Source: a virus. Taken from it: 46,754 bases of DNA. The notes beneath the pieces were generated by a model. The model saw only the letters and a program-made list of their open reading frames with translations. It did no database searches and was not told the DNA's origin. Both the position numbers and the translations under genes were made by a program. Positions 31,891-40,856 of the stretch are shown piece after piece. The stretch spans positions 1 through 46,754 of the IMG/VR virus record IMGVR_UViG_3300009702_000034; one strand, 5' to 3'. Each line of letters opens with the position of its first letter. Within the stretch, counting starts at the first letter, position 1.

Positions 31891-33596
31891 CTCAGATCCC
31901 CGGAACACTCTCCGGCCAGCCTGAGACCGATGAGTCCCAGCGTAAGCTGACGAGCACGGTTTCTCACGCCAGGATGATTTTCTATCATTACGAGAAGCAG
32001 ATTTTTGAGCCTGCCAATCTGAAGTTCAGCCCTGATAGTTCCTTCGACGTCTTTAGACTGAAGACAGGAATGGTCGATAAAGACATCGCTAGTGTGAGTG
32101 TTACGAAGTCGATCCGTCGAGCCTCAGGCAATTTCGACGTCGAAATTATGCCCACCCAGAATTGGAAGAAGTTCATAGCGCCGGGTGACTGGGTCATCCT
32201 CTATCTTTACAACGGACCTAGCGAATCTGTTGACCCGCAAGATCCCCCCAACAAAGACATCGTTATGATCGGCAATGTCGATAGGGTATCTCGGACCAGA
32301 CAGAGAGAAGAGCAGTCAGACCGGATCACGGTCCGCTATCATATCTCAGGTAGAGACTTCGGTAAGGTACTTGAAGAGAGTGATCTTTTTTATAACCCCT
32401 ATACAGCGAAGACTTCGAGCACTGTCTTGTTGAATGCTTTGCTCACTGCCAGAGGAATCCCTTTCGTAGGCAGCCCTGACCAGATCATATTGAGCGCATT
32501 AAGAGTTTTCCTGTCGAGTGGTTCTTCTTCTATCAAGGAAGGTCTTCTTAAGGGTGAGTCGTTCGATCCTGTAAACCAATGGATCTTGCCGAAACAGCTT
32601 GTCAAGGTCATCACGGCGGGACTGCCTTTCGTTTCTCAGAGTGAGCCTCACTTCGGCGACGTTGTAAACTATCGCATTACTGAAGACCTCCCAGGCTTCA
32701 AGCAAAGAGCCATGTTACAGACGAATACGAATGGGTCTCTTTGGAATTTTTTGCAGAGTCAGTCGAATAGAATGGTGAATGAGATTTTTCTGGACCTGGA
32801 TCGGGATGAAGATGGGAGAGTATCCCCAGCCTTGTATCTGAGACCGAGGCCAACCTCATACCGATTCGGAACTCAGAACACGAACCTGACTGATCTGATG
32901 AAGTTCCAGAGTCTCCAAGACTTAGCCAATAGTGGCAATGTCATTCAAATACAGAACTCCGATATTAAGTTCGACAACCTCGGGAAGTCGGATCGTGAAC
33001 GATTGAACATGATCTGGATGACTCCGAGGCAGACATCCGATAGCTACATCAACGAATTTGCGAACGTGAATACACATGGTTTTGGGAGTGTCGGGCTACC
33101 AATGCTTGAAGGTGAGTCGATCCAGCGCTATGGGTTGAGGCGATTCGATACGAATCTCGATTACATTTATGATAATTCAGCCGGTAAGAATGTTGTTTCT
33201 GTCGAACTCTATAAAGCATTCTTGTTCCAGGTCCATGACCTTCATCGTTTCAACCATCTCTATGAGTCAGGGACCATCGAGACTGTCGGCAGACATGCTC
33301 AACTCGGGAAGGTCCTTGAGCATGTCCCTTCTTTGAGTGTTCTTGCACCGAAGATTTATTACATCGAGGGCTATACTCATAAGTGGACGTTCCCAAACAA
33401 ATGGACCACTAACTGGGTGGTGACGATGGGTCAATTTAATGATCCGGAGACACCGTTTATTGATGAAACGAACGAAGACTTTGGAGTGCCTGACACTGAC
33501 TTCGAGAATTCTTATCTGGCAAAAACTGACGTAGATGATGGCAGTCAACAGGGAAGTTTCGGAGGTCCACTTGGTCCTTTCGAAGGGTTGTTTTGA
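31887..33596 (+). CDS. Baseplate hub protein (gpD/gp27-like)
   Basis: A 569-residue protein overlapping the tape-measure stop by ATGA. Hub-type features: VSVTKSIRRASGNFDVEIMPTQNWKKFIAPGDWVILYLY (a hub beta domain), IMIGNVDRVSRTR-type strand, ITVRYHISGRDFGKVLEES, and a later domain ending in VVTMGQFNDPETPF. These match the D-type hub that forms the tube-like ring above the spike. Palindrome copy 7 encodes NFDVEI in the first domain. Confidence 0.8.
   Translation: MTQIPGTLSGQPETDESQRKLTSTVSHARMIFYHYEKQIFEPANLKFSPDSSFDVFRLKTGMVDKDIASVSVTKSIRRASGNFDVEIMPTQNWKKFIAPGDWVILYLYNGPSESVDPQDPPNKDIVMIGNVDRVSRTRQREEQSDRITVRYHISGRDFGKVLEESDLFYNPYTAKTSSTVLLNALLTARGIPFVGSPDQIILSALRVFLSSGSSSIKEGLLKGESFDPVNQWILPKQLVKVITAGLPFVSQSEPHFGDVVNYRITEDLPGFKQRAMLQTNTNGSLWNFLQSQSNRMVNEIFLDLDRDEDGRVSPALYLRPRPTSYRFGTQNTNLTDLMKFQSLQDLANSGNVIQIQNSDIKFDNLGKSDRERLNMIWMTPRQTSDSYINEFANVNTHGFGSVGLPMLEGESIQRYGLRRFDTNLDYIYDNSAGKNVVSVELYKAFLFQVHDLHRFNHLYESGTIETVGRHAQLGKVLEHVPSLSVLAPKIYYIEGYTHKWTFPNKWTTNWVVTMGQFNDPETPFIDETNEDFGVPDTDFENSYLAKTDVDDGSQQGSFGGPLGPFEGLF
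32132..32145. repeat. 14-bp palindrome copy 7 (inside coding sequence)
   Basis: Perfect TTTCGACGTCGAAA, extended to a 16-bp perfect palindrome by flanking A/T, read as NFDVEI in the baseplate hub gene. Flanks match copy 8 (CAATTTCGACGTCGAAATTA). Confidence 0.95.
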
Positions 33597-34693
33597 TGTT
33601 TGACTATACGAGAGACGGAGCGCCAATCCCGAACCATGTCCCGATCAACAATGATTGGGACGGCATCTTCGGGAAAAAATTTGGGCTCGTCAGAGGATGG
33701 GTTCAACGTGCCGTTTATCCTGAGGACGATGACAATCAAACGGGCTTCCTAGAGTACGTCGTTACCATTGAAGGCCAGGACTACTATGGCGTCCTCGACC
33801 TCAGTCGGGCAGGCGGTATCTTGAATAACCATGTCCGAGTACGTCCAGACTTCGATCCTAAGTCTTCTTTAGAGGGATTCCTCCCAAGCCAATTCGAAGA
33901 GAAGAAGAATTGTGACGTTGTCTGGTGCCTGTTCATCAAAAGCAACGGAGAACTTCCGATCATCATCGGAGACGGATCTCATCCCAGGGTAAAGGAGAAT
34001 ACTGACTACAAAGATCCAAAGAGGGAAGACGGGATCTTTGAGAGGTATGAGTTTAACGGCATCGAGTTCATGGTCGATAAGGATTCGAACGTGTCGGTCA
34101 CGCATGTCGGTAGAAAAAAGATCACTCCGACCGGGACGATCCCTGATCCTGCAAGCGCCAATGCTACGACTCCTAACAAGTCAAAGATCGTTTTCAAAGG
34201 GAATGGCGATCTCTCAATAGATATCAACGACACACTTTTGAAGATGGACTTTCTAAAGGCCGACTCGAAGGTCGATCTTCAGCTTGGCGCTGGGACTACT
34301 GTTTCATTCGATGGAACTAATGACCTTGTCGATATCAAAACAGCCCTAGGCGACGAACTTTCGGTAAGTGCTGCCGACGGCATTCAAGGAACGACTCCAA
34401 GCGGGACGTCCTTGAGCATGAAAAACGGTTCAGTCGATATCGAGGGTACGGGAGCCAAGGCGAAGTTCAGTGGTGGTCAGGTAGCCTTTGGGTCAGCTTC
34501 AGGAGAATTACTTGATCTCCTGGATCAGTTCATGGACCTGACAGACCAGACGCTGACCGATATCGAGGCCATCACGGTTCCAACAGCGGTGGGAGTATCT
34601 GGACCACCTGTGAACTCTGCAAGTTTCGTGGCTCATCAGACAACACTCGCAACGATTAAAGCAACGCTCGGTTTGATCAAGGGGGCTTTGTGA
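33593..34693 (+). CDS. Baseplate spike protein (gpV/gp5-like)
   Basis: A 366-residue protein. Residues 25-120 resemble the OB-fold collar of the phage spike (GLVRGWVQRAVYPEDDDNQTGFLEYVVTIEGQDYYGVLDL, CDVVWCLFIKSNGELPIIIGDG). Residues 140-300 are repeating short strands (IEFMVDKDSNVSVTHVG, KIVFKGNGDLSIDINDTLLKMDF, VDIEGTGAKAKFSGGQVAFG) of a trimeric beta-helix. The final 65 residues form a helical tail. No lysozyme domain is inserted. It follows the hub by an overlap, the usual order. Confidence 0.82.
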   Translation: MMFDYTRDGAPIPNHVPINNDWDGIFGKKFGLVRGWVQRAVYPEDDDNQTGFLEYVVTIEGQDYYGVLDLSRAGGILNNHVRVRPDFDPKSSLEGFLPSQFEEKKNCDVVWCLFIKSNGELPIIIGDGSHPRVKENTDYKDPKREDGIFERYEFNGIEFMVDKDSNVSVTHVGRKKITPTGTIPDPASANATTPNKSKIVFKGNGDLSIDINDTLLKMDFLKADSKVDLQLGAGTTVSFDGTNDLVDIKTALGDELSVSAADGIQGTTPSGTSLSMKNGSVDIEGTGAKAKFSGGQVAFGSASGELLDLLDQFMDLTDQTLTDIEAITVPTAVGVSGPPVNSASFVAHQTTLATIKATLGLIKGAL

Positions 34694-35274
34694 GTGTCGA
34701 TGTTCTGCAAGTCTGGAAAGATGAGCTTGAGAATTTGCCAAAGGTCGCGAATAGCTCATGGGCAGGAAATTTTGCCAATTGGACAGGTGACCGCGTTGAT
34801 GCCGCAGCGGCTCAAGACGGAGTTGGCATTGCAACAGATCCAGCAGCACTTGTCGGACCGAGCGGGAATGCAATCGTGTTCTCATTCAACAGGAGCCAGT
34901 TCGAGACTGGACTCTTGTCACTCAGCCCGACAACAGATGCGGTCGCTGGGATCACGGGCTTTGCGAATGCTTGGGAGGCTGCCCTACTGGCCTCAACAGC
35001 TACAGGGATTCCTGCGTCATATATACCGCCAGCATCGCCTTCGACGACGTTCAGTTCAATTACTTCGACGACTATCGACCCGGCATCAATTGCACTTGGC
35101 AAGGCAAAGATACTTGAGCTTATTGGGTCGCCACCTGTGGCAAGCGGACAAGACTCTCAGTTTCCCATTAAATTTAGAGAGGCGTTTCTTCTTTTGACGG
35201 TGACAGTAGTGGGCCAAGATAGCTCGTCTAACGGCCCATTCCCATTGACAGCAGCGGCTGTGCCGTTGACCTGA
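34690..35274 (+). CDS. Hypothetical baseplate-region protein, 194 aa
   Basis: GTG start overlapping the spike stop. It is Ala/Ser/Thr/Pro-rich with FSFNRSQFETGLLSLSPTTDAVAGITGFANAWEAALLASTATGIPASYIPP in the middle and a hydrophobic strand near the end (FREAFLLLTVTVVGQDSS). No family is recognised. Translational coupling with the spike and location between hub/spike and the LysM/gp25 protein make a baseplate role likely. Confidence 0.62.
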   Translation: MSVDVLQVWKDELENLPKVANSSWAGNFANWTGDRVDAAAAQDGVGIATDPAALVGPSGNAIVFSFNRSQFETGLLSLSPTTDAVAGITGFANAWEAALLASTATGIPASYIPPASPSTTFSSITSTTIDPASIALGKAKILELIGSPPVASGQDSQFPIKFREAFLLLTVTVVGQDSSSNGPFPLTAAAVPLT

Positions 35275-35282
35275 GGTAGACT

Positions 35283-37313
35283 ATGGGACTCTTTGAGAAC
35301 ATCGACGGAACTCTTGCAGGGGCATCTCAATTACTTGGGATATCTAAAAGCGATCTTCCTTTCCCAACTTTCTTCGGGAACGTTACTAACCACGCCGTTG
35401 AAGATGACAAGAGTTGGCGCAGTTCATTCGGTTATGGGTTCAAGGTCGTCAGAGTTTTTCAAGACGGGAGTGTCACCGAGGGACCAGCGGCTCCTGACGG
35501 GACTAAATGGGGTGACTTTATACTCCAGATCAATCAGTCTGAGTTGAGCGAGGATGAAGTCTTCGCTATCCAGGTGACGCCCACCTATTCAGGCGTCGTT
35601 GTTGAGCATCAGGGCATCACGATCAAAGACCTGGTTATCAAGGGCACCACAGGACTGTCCCCGAAAAGAGGGGCAGGTGGTGCTTTCTCAGCGAGTGGAA
35701 GGCCAGTCTTGAAGGCTGGTCACTCAGGCTACTGGGAATTCCATATGCTTCGGAACTACATCCGAGCCTATGTGGAGCATAAGCGGATCGACAACAAGTC
35801 CGCCGATGAGGGTGAGCTGCGACTCATATGGAACAACTTCAAAGACCATGAGTCTCTGTATGTGGTTCCTCAAAAGTTCACCATGAACAGGTCAGCGAGG
35901 AAGGCTCATCTCTACGACTACACGATTGCGCTCAAGGCGATTGGCAATGCTAAGGAGGTCAAGAAGTCCCAGAGTTGGGGAGCAATCGTCGATAACTTCA
36001 TCGACACGGTGATCGGGGATATCGAGAATGGTGTGAAGATCCTCGAAGCCAGCACTGGGTTTGTCAAGCAAGTCGAACAGGACGTGACCGCGACTATCGT
36101 CACACCGTTCACGTTGATCGGCCAGGGTCTGGCAGAAACTCAGAATCTGAAGTTGGCTATCCAGAATGCTGGCGGCAATATCTCGAAGCTCGGCATCAAG
36201 AATCTTCTCCAGAAGGTCGTAGATACTCAGAACAACCTTTATGACAAATTGCTGGGATCAGAGATCGCCAGCTACAACGCTGCTATCGGGAAGGTCTCAA
36301 CCAACCCAGATGCCAAGGGTACAAAAAATGTAACCTTCGATGAATGGAGGGGCATAAATGGTCTTATGCAGCTGAAGAAGTCGGGCAATCTGATGACTCA
36401 GTCACAGATCGACTTTGAGAAAGATGTCAAAGAGACCATGGACGAGGCCAACGGATACTATGCTGACTCCAAAAGGACGAAGGCCAATGCAGCTGCAAAG
36501 GCAGGACTAGCATCCCTTGAGAAAAAGAAACAACAAGCCACGGACTCTGGGAATATCGTTCTCGCTGAGATCATTCAGACTCAAATAGACGAGCTTCAAT
36601 CTGCTGTCGATAACTCGACAAGCAAGCAAGGTGGGCTCGATCAGCTTGACTCAACCAAGAATGTCTCAGAGCCTCTGGTGGTCCAGGGCGGCACGACTAT
36701 CCAGAATATCGCAGCCAAGACTCTAGGCAGCCCTGACAAGTTCAAGGAGCTAGTCGAACTCAACGGGCTCAAGTCACCCTATATCGACCCGACTCCTCTT
36801 GACGACGATCCCGTCAGAGTCCCTGGTGTCCTCCGTCCAGGGGACGTGATTCTGATCCCAAGGAGCGGAAACGCTCAATCTCCTAATGGGGTCATCAACA
36901 ACGGCTCCTATCCGGTTACAAGCGACCTGACTGAGCAACAGAAGAATTTCGGCGTTGATATCAAGCTCACTGAGGATTTTGACATTGAGCTAAGCCCTAC
37001 TGGAGACGCCAAGCTCATCGCTTCGACCGACAACGTTGCGCAGGCGATCCTAGTGAAATTGTTGCTTGAGGTGGGTTCATTAAAGAGGCATCCTGGGATT
37101 GGAACCAATCTCGGAATCGGAACGAAGGCTGTGCAGCCGTCCCTTGTTTTAGACAAGGTTAGGTCCTCGCTTGCCAATGACTCACGCATAGCGTCGGTGG
37201 TCTTTGCGCAGGTGACCCAGGAGTCGAATGCTTTGCTGATTGACCTCGTTCTCAAACTGAGAGGATACGATCAGCCTGTTTCTCTTCCTGTGAAAATCCC
37301 GCAAGCTGCCTAG
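35283..37313 (+). CDS. Baseplate protein: N-terminal domain, LysM and gp25-like wedge domain fused
   Basis: A 676-residue fusion. The N-terminal half (1-240) has a baseplate beta domain (FGYGFKVVRVFQDGSVTEG, PVLKAGHSGYWEFHMLRNYIRAYVE, FTMNRSARKAHLYDYTIALKAIG). A helical linker (250-465) is followed by a LysM domain (about 469-525: PLVVQGGTTIQNIAAKTLGS...LRPGDVILIPR). Residues 556-676 are gp25/W-like (FGVDIKLTEDFDIELSPTGDAKLIASTDNVAQAILVKLLLEVGSLKRHPGIGTNLG). In most phages these are two or three separate genes. The fusion would link a wall-binding or ring module to the wedge core. Confidence 0.85.
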   Translation: MGLFENIDGTLAGASQLLGISKSDLPFPTFFGNVTNHAVEDDKSWRSSFGYGFKVVRVFQDGSVTEGPAAPDGTKWGDFILQINQSELSEDEVFAIQVTPTYSGVVVEHQGITIKDLVIKGTTGLSPKRGAGGAFSASGRPVLKAGHSGYWEFHMLRNYIRAYVEHKRIDNKSADEGELRLIWNNFKDHESLYVVPQKFTMNRSARKAHLYDYTIALKAIGNAKEVKKSQSWGAIVDNFIDTVIGDIENGVKILEASTGFVKQVEQDVTATIVTPFTLIGQGLAETQNLKLAIQNAGGNISKLGIKNLLQKVVDTQNNLYDKLLGSEIASYNAAIGKVSTNPDAKGTKNVTFDEWRGINGLMQLKKSGNLMTQSQIDFEKDVKETMDEANGYYADSKRTKANAAAKAGLASLEKKKQQATDSGNIVLAEIIQTQIDELQSAVDNSTSKQGGLDQLDSTKNVSEPLVVQGGTTIQNIAAKTLGSPDKFKELVELNGLKSPYIDPTPLDDDPVRVPGVLRPGDVILIPRSGNAQSPNGVINNGSYPVTSDLTEQQKNFGVDIKLTEDFDIELSPTGDAKLIASTDNVAQAILVKLLLEVGSLKRHPGIGTNLGIGTKAVQPSLVLDKVRSSLANDSRIASVVFAQVTQESNALLIDLVLKLRGYDQPVSLPVKIPQAA

Positions 37314-37323
37314 GAGCGGTTAA

Positions 37324-40300
37324 ATGGCGATCTTTAGTCCTCGGGTCTTCCCAGTCATCTTCCAGGACATGCTGGCAACCATGATTGCCAACTCGCCTGT
37401 GAATGACGTCAACTATGGCTCGATCTTCTCGACGATGCTTGAGGCTGCCGCTCAAGAGGACGACGAACAATATTTCCAGATGCTCGAAATCATCCGAGCA
37501 TTCTCTCTCGATTCGACTACTGGAAGCGATCTTGAAAGCAGAGCCTCTGAGTTTAGTCTGACCAGGCAAGCCGCTGAGAATGCCACTACCACGGTAAAGA
37601 TATTCGACTCCTCAATTACAAAGGTCAGTACGGGTGTCTATTCCGGCAAGCCTGGCTCTCCTGCTGGTGCGACTTTCGTAAATGGGAACTCAGCGACAGG
37701 GTTCTCCACTACTGGCTCGATCGTTGTTGGACGCGATACTCCGAACGTGGAGACGATTGCCTATACTTCGATAGATGATTTTGGCAATTACGTGAGATTC
37801 AATCTGTCGTCGGCTCTTTCCAATGACCATGGCACGGATGAAACGATCATTATTGCTCAGGGTGGGAATAGGACGATACCAGCTGGCACAGTAGTAAAGG
37901 TCCCAGCCTCTGACACACTTGAGGAGGTCTCCTACACACTCGATAGCGCAGCTACGATCCTCGACGGAGAAAGGGAAGTCACAGGGGTCGCAGTCACAGC
38001 AACCGTTGCCGGGACGATTGGCAATGTTCCCATTGGGGCAATCCAGAAGTTCGACTCGAAGCCATTCTCAACAGCCGAGGTCACGAACACATCTCGCGTG
38101 ACGAACGGTCAAGATACTGAGACTGACCAGGAGTTGAGGGACAGGATCAAAGATACGATCCAGTCTCTCTCAAGGGGCACCGGAAGGGCGATCACTACAG
38201 GAGTCCTTGGACTCGTATCGGCATCAGAGAACAAAAGGGTAGTGTCGGTTTCCTTGCGGGATACGACCAGTCCAGCTGAAGTGGTCAAGCTCTTTATTGA
38301 TGACGGAAGCGGTGATGGTTTTGTCCCATCCTTCGAGAAGGTCGGACTTGAGACGGTGGTCGCTGAGTCGACTGGCGGTGAGAAGTTTCTCAACGTAGCC
38401 AATGTCCCAGTGATCAAGGCTTTCGTCGAGACACAGAACGCAGAGCCTTACAACATTGCTGACAACACGACGATCACTGTCGAGGTCAATGGCAAGCCTG
38501 AGACCATCACTTTCGTATCGACGGATTTTGATGCGCCAGGTGCCGGGACTGCGAACGAAGTTCTCAGGAAGATCAATAAAGACGCGCAGACTTTTGAGGC
38601 CAGGGTTTCCAACGGGAACAATATTAGAATCTTTGCCAAGGCTTCCAGTAGTGAAGAGATCAAGGTCACAGGTGGGACAGCGAATGTGGCTTTGGGATTC
38701 CCGACCGACAAGAAGTTCACGACCAAGCTTTATCTACTGCGAGATAATGTCCTGAAGCTCCTATCTAAAGATGGGAACACTGCGTCCATCGAGAGCAGCA
38801 ACTCTGCCACCTATGACTTCAGCACTCGGCAACATCTCTCCATTGTTATGGATGGCAAGGTTGCGAATGTGTTGAAGGCTTGGTTTGATCCTTCAGACTT
38901 TCCCACAGCCGCCAGTGTCAATGCTCTTGAGGTCAGGGATCATATCAATGCGCTAGTTCCGGGACTGGTCACTGTCGAGTCCTCCAACCAGACCAGGGTG
39001 ACTCTTGAGTCGCTAACTGAGCGCTCGTCTTCTTCCAAGGTCAGGATCGTCGAGACCTTCACGAATGTTCAGAATGAAGAAGGTGGCTCCCTGGTCGATC
39101 GGACCTCAGAGGCTCAGACAGGTGGTGTCAATCTCTTTGCAGCTGATAACGACTATCTCTATCTAGGGCACGCAGATGTCCCGTTCGACTCTGTCTACGT
39201 CAGGCTCTCGACTCCATCTTCTAAGGATCTCTTGCCGGTATTCGAATACTATAATGGGACCACGTTCACAGATATAGGAGTCGACGACGAGACTCTCGGG
39301 TTCACTCAGGACGGTCACATCCTATTCCAGGCCCCACGTAGCTGGGCGAAGACAACAGTGAGCGGAGTGAACGCCTACTGGTTCAGAATCCAGAGGACAG
39401 CCAATACAGTAACGACTCCTCCAGTGGCTTCCAAACTTCTGGTGTGTGCTGCGAACCTTGTCCTTGGGTTTGACGAGGCAGAGGTAGTCGGCGCAGATAA
39501 GGACTACACGCTCAACAGGTTTGTTGGTCAGATCGAACTCGAATCTCCATTGGTAGCAGGTGACAAACTCACACTTGGTTCGGACTTGACCAGGGCATTC
39601 GCTGTTAGCGCGACTCCTGGCAACTACGCCAACCTTGTTGGCCTGACTTTGACGGTGACTATTGACGGAGTCCTTCAGAGCTACGTGTTCCAGGCGGGTG
39701 ACTTTGGAGACAATTCATCGATCCTGCCTTCGGAAGTCGTCACGGCAATCAATGCTAATTTCAAAGGTGTTCTGGCCGATACCGTAGACAGCGGCCAGAG
39801 GGTCAGGGTCCGCGTCAATCGTATGAATGGGACCTTGCAGGTTGGGGCAGGTGGTGCCAATACGAAGTTCGATTTCCCAGAGACTCTCATTGAGTCTCTA
39901 GCGACTCATCAGCCAGCGATCGAATCAGTCACAGAGAATTTCTCTTTCTCTCCAGGTGACAGCATCATAGTGGTTATCGACGGCAACGTTGAGGACAACC
40001 TGACTGTCGATATGTCGAAGGAATATTCGGCTGACAGCTCGACTACGACTCAGATAGTGAACTCGACCCTCCAGGATACCTTCCCTCTAAACGCGGACTT
40101 AGCCAATTTCGACGTCGAAATTACGAGTGGGACTCAGGTTGGTCAGCGCCGAGAGGTCTCCTCCTATGTGGCAGCTTCAGGTCAATTGAATCTAACCACG
40201 GCGCTCCCAGGGGCCCTGGCTGCTGGTGACAAGTTCGCAGTGATCCCCAAGACGGCTGCTCAGACCGTGGCTTTCATGAACAACACTCAGATATCTCTCC

Positions 40301-40854
40301 TGTCCAAAAAGGCTGAGATCACTGAGAGCGATGCAGGGACAAGGGTCCAGATTGCCTCCCTGAGTTTCGGTGAGAATGCCTCTGTCGAGATCACAGGAGG
40401 CCTTGCGAACGACGAGTTGCAGTTCCCAGTCTCAGCATTCGGGATTGACGCCTACAAGTACTTCACGGGGCTCATGCAGGTCGTTCAGTGGACTGTTGAC
40501 GGTAGGCAGGACGACGCAGAGACCTATCCAGGGATCAGAGCAGCAGGAGTCCAAGTAGAGGCTATCGAGCCGGTTACAGTACCTGTAGAGGTCAGCCTTA
40601 CGATCGTCACGAACCAGGGTGTGGCTCTGAACTCGATCACGAAGAACATCAAGTCAGCGGTCACAAACTATGTGAACAACCTGCTGGTCTCGGATGATGT
40701 CTTAGGCGCGGATATCCTGGTAGCCGTGAAGGGTGTGGATGGTGTGCATGATGCTCACATCACGGACCTAGTGGGATCGAACTCTTTCGGGAATGTCCCG
40801 ATTGCTGATAACGAATTGCCGTCAATCACTGAAGACCGGATTCATATAGGATAG
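37324..40854 (+). CDS. Giant baseplate wedge protein J (gp6-like) with inserted beta modules
   Basis: A 1176-residue baseplate J-family protein, versus 300-400 for simple members. The family core is clear at about 178-300: GGNRTIPAGTVVKVPASDTLEEVSYTLDSAATILDGEREV, VAVTATVAGTIGNVPIGAI, VTNGQDTETDQELRDRI. The usual C-terminal domain returns at about 1075-1160 (VQVEAIEPVTVPVEVSLTIVTNQGV, VAVKGVDGVHDAHI). Between them lie several inserted modules, including two of the pattern 'ITVEVNGKPETITFVSTDF...EVLRKIN' (about 380-465) and 'LTVTIDGVLQSYVFQAGDF...EVVTAINANF' (about 775-835). Palindrome copy 8 is at about codon 928. It forms the wedge that carries the fibres. Confidence 0.87.
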   Translation: MAIFSPRVFPVIFQDMLATMIANSPVNDVNYGSIFSTMLEAAAQEDDEQYFQMLEIIRAFSLDSTTGSDLESRASEFSLTRQAAENATTTVKIFDSSITKVSTGVYSGKPGSPAGATFVNGNSATGFSTTGSIVVGRDTPNVETIAYTSIDDFGNYVRFNLSSALSNDHGTDETIIIAQGGNRTIPAGTVVKVPASDTLEEVSYTLDSAATILDGEREVTGVAVTATVAGTIGNVPIGAIQKFDSKPFSTAEVTNTSRVTNGQDTETDQELRDRIKDTIQSLSRGTGRAITTGVLGLVSASENKRVVSVSLRDTTSPAEVVKLFIDDGSGDGFVPSFEKVGLETVVAESTGGEKFLNVANVPVIKAFVETQNAEPYNIADNTTITVEVNGKPETITFVSTDFDAPGAGTANEVLRKINKDAQTFEARVSNGNNIRIFAKASSSEEIKVTGGTANVALGFPTDKKFTTKLYLLRDNVLKLLSKDGNTASIESSNSATYDFSTRQHLSIVMDGKVANVLKAWFDPSDFPTAASVNALEVRDHINALVPGLVTVESSNQTRVTLESLTERSSSSKVRIVETFTNVQNEEGGSLVDRTSEAQTGGVNLFAADNDYLYLGHADVPFDSVYVRLSTPSSKDLLPVFEYYNGTTFTDIGVDDETLGFTQDGHILFQAPRSWAKTTVSGVNAYWFRIQRTANTVTTPPVASKLLVCAANLVLGFDEAEVVGADKDYTLNRFVGQIELESPLVAGDKLTLGSDLTRAFAVSATPGNYANLVGLTLTVTIDGVLQSYVFQAGDFGDNSSILPSEVVTAINANFKGVLADTVDSGQRVRVRVNRMNGTLQVGAGGANTKFDFPETLIESLATHQPAIESVTENFSFSPGDSIIVVIDGNVEDNLTVDMSKEYSADSSTTTQIVNSTLQDTFPLNADLANFDVEITSGTQVGQRREVSSYVAASGQLNLTTALPGALAAGDKFAVIPKTAAQTVAFMNNTQISLLSKKAEITESDAGTRVQIASLSFGENASVEITGGLANDELQFPVSAFGIDAYKYFTGLMQVVQWTVDGRQDDAETYPGIRAAGVQVEAIEPVTVPVEVSLTIVTNQGVALNSITKNIKSAVTNYVNNLLVSDDVLGADILVAVKGVDGVHDAHITDLVGSNSFGNVPIADNELPSITEDRIHIG
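40107..40120. repeat. 14-bp palindrome copy 8 (inside coding sequence)
   Basis: Perfect TTTCGACGTCGAAA, extended to 16 bp by A/T, read as NFDVEI within the giant J gene. The left and right flanks match those of copy 7. Confidence 0.95.
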
Positions 40855-40856
40855 GC

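Noticed and set aside
1027-40120. Palindrome copies as a CRISPR array or insertion-sequence ends
   Set aside because: Spacing is 0.3-10 kb and irregular, there are no spacers, no transposase, and no target-site duplications are visible.
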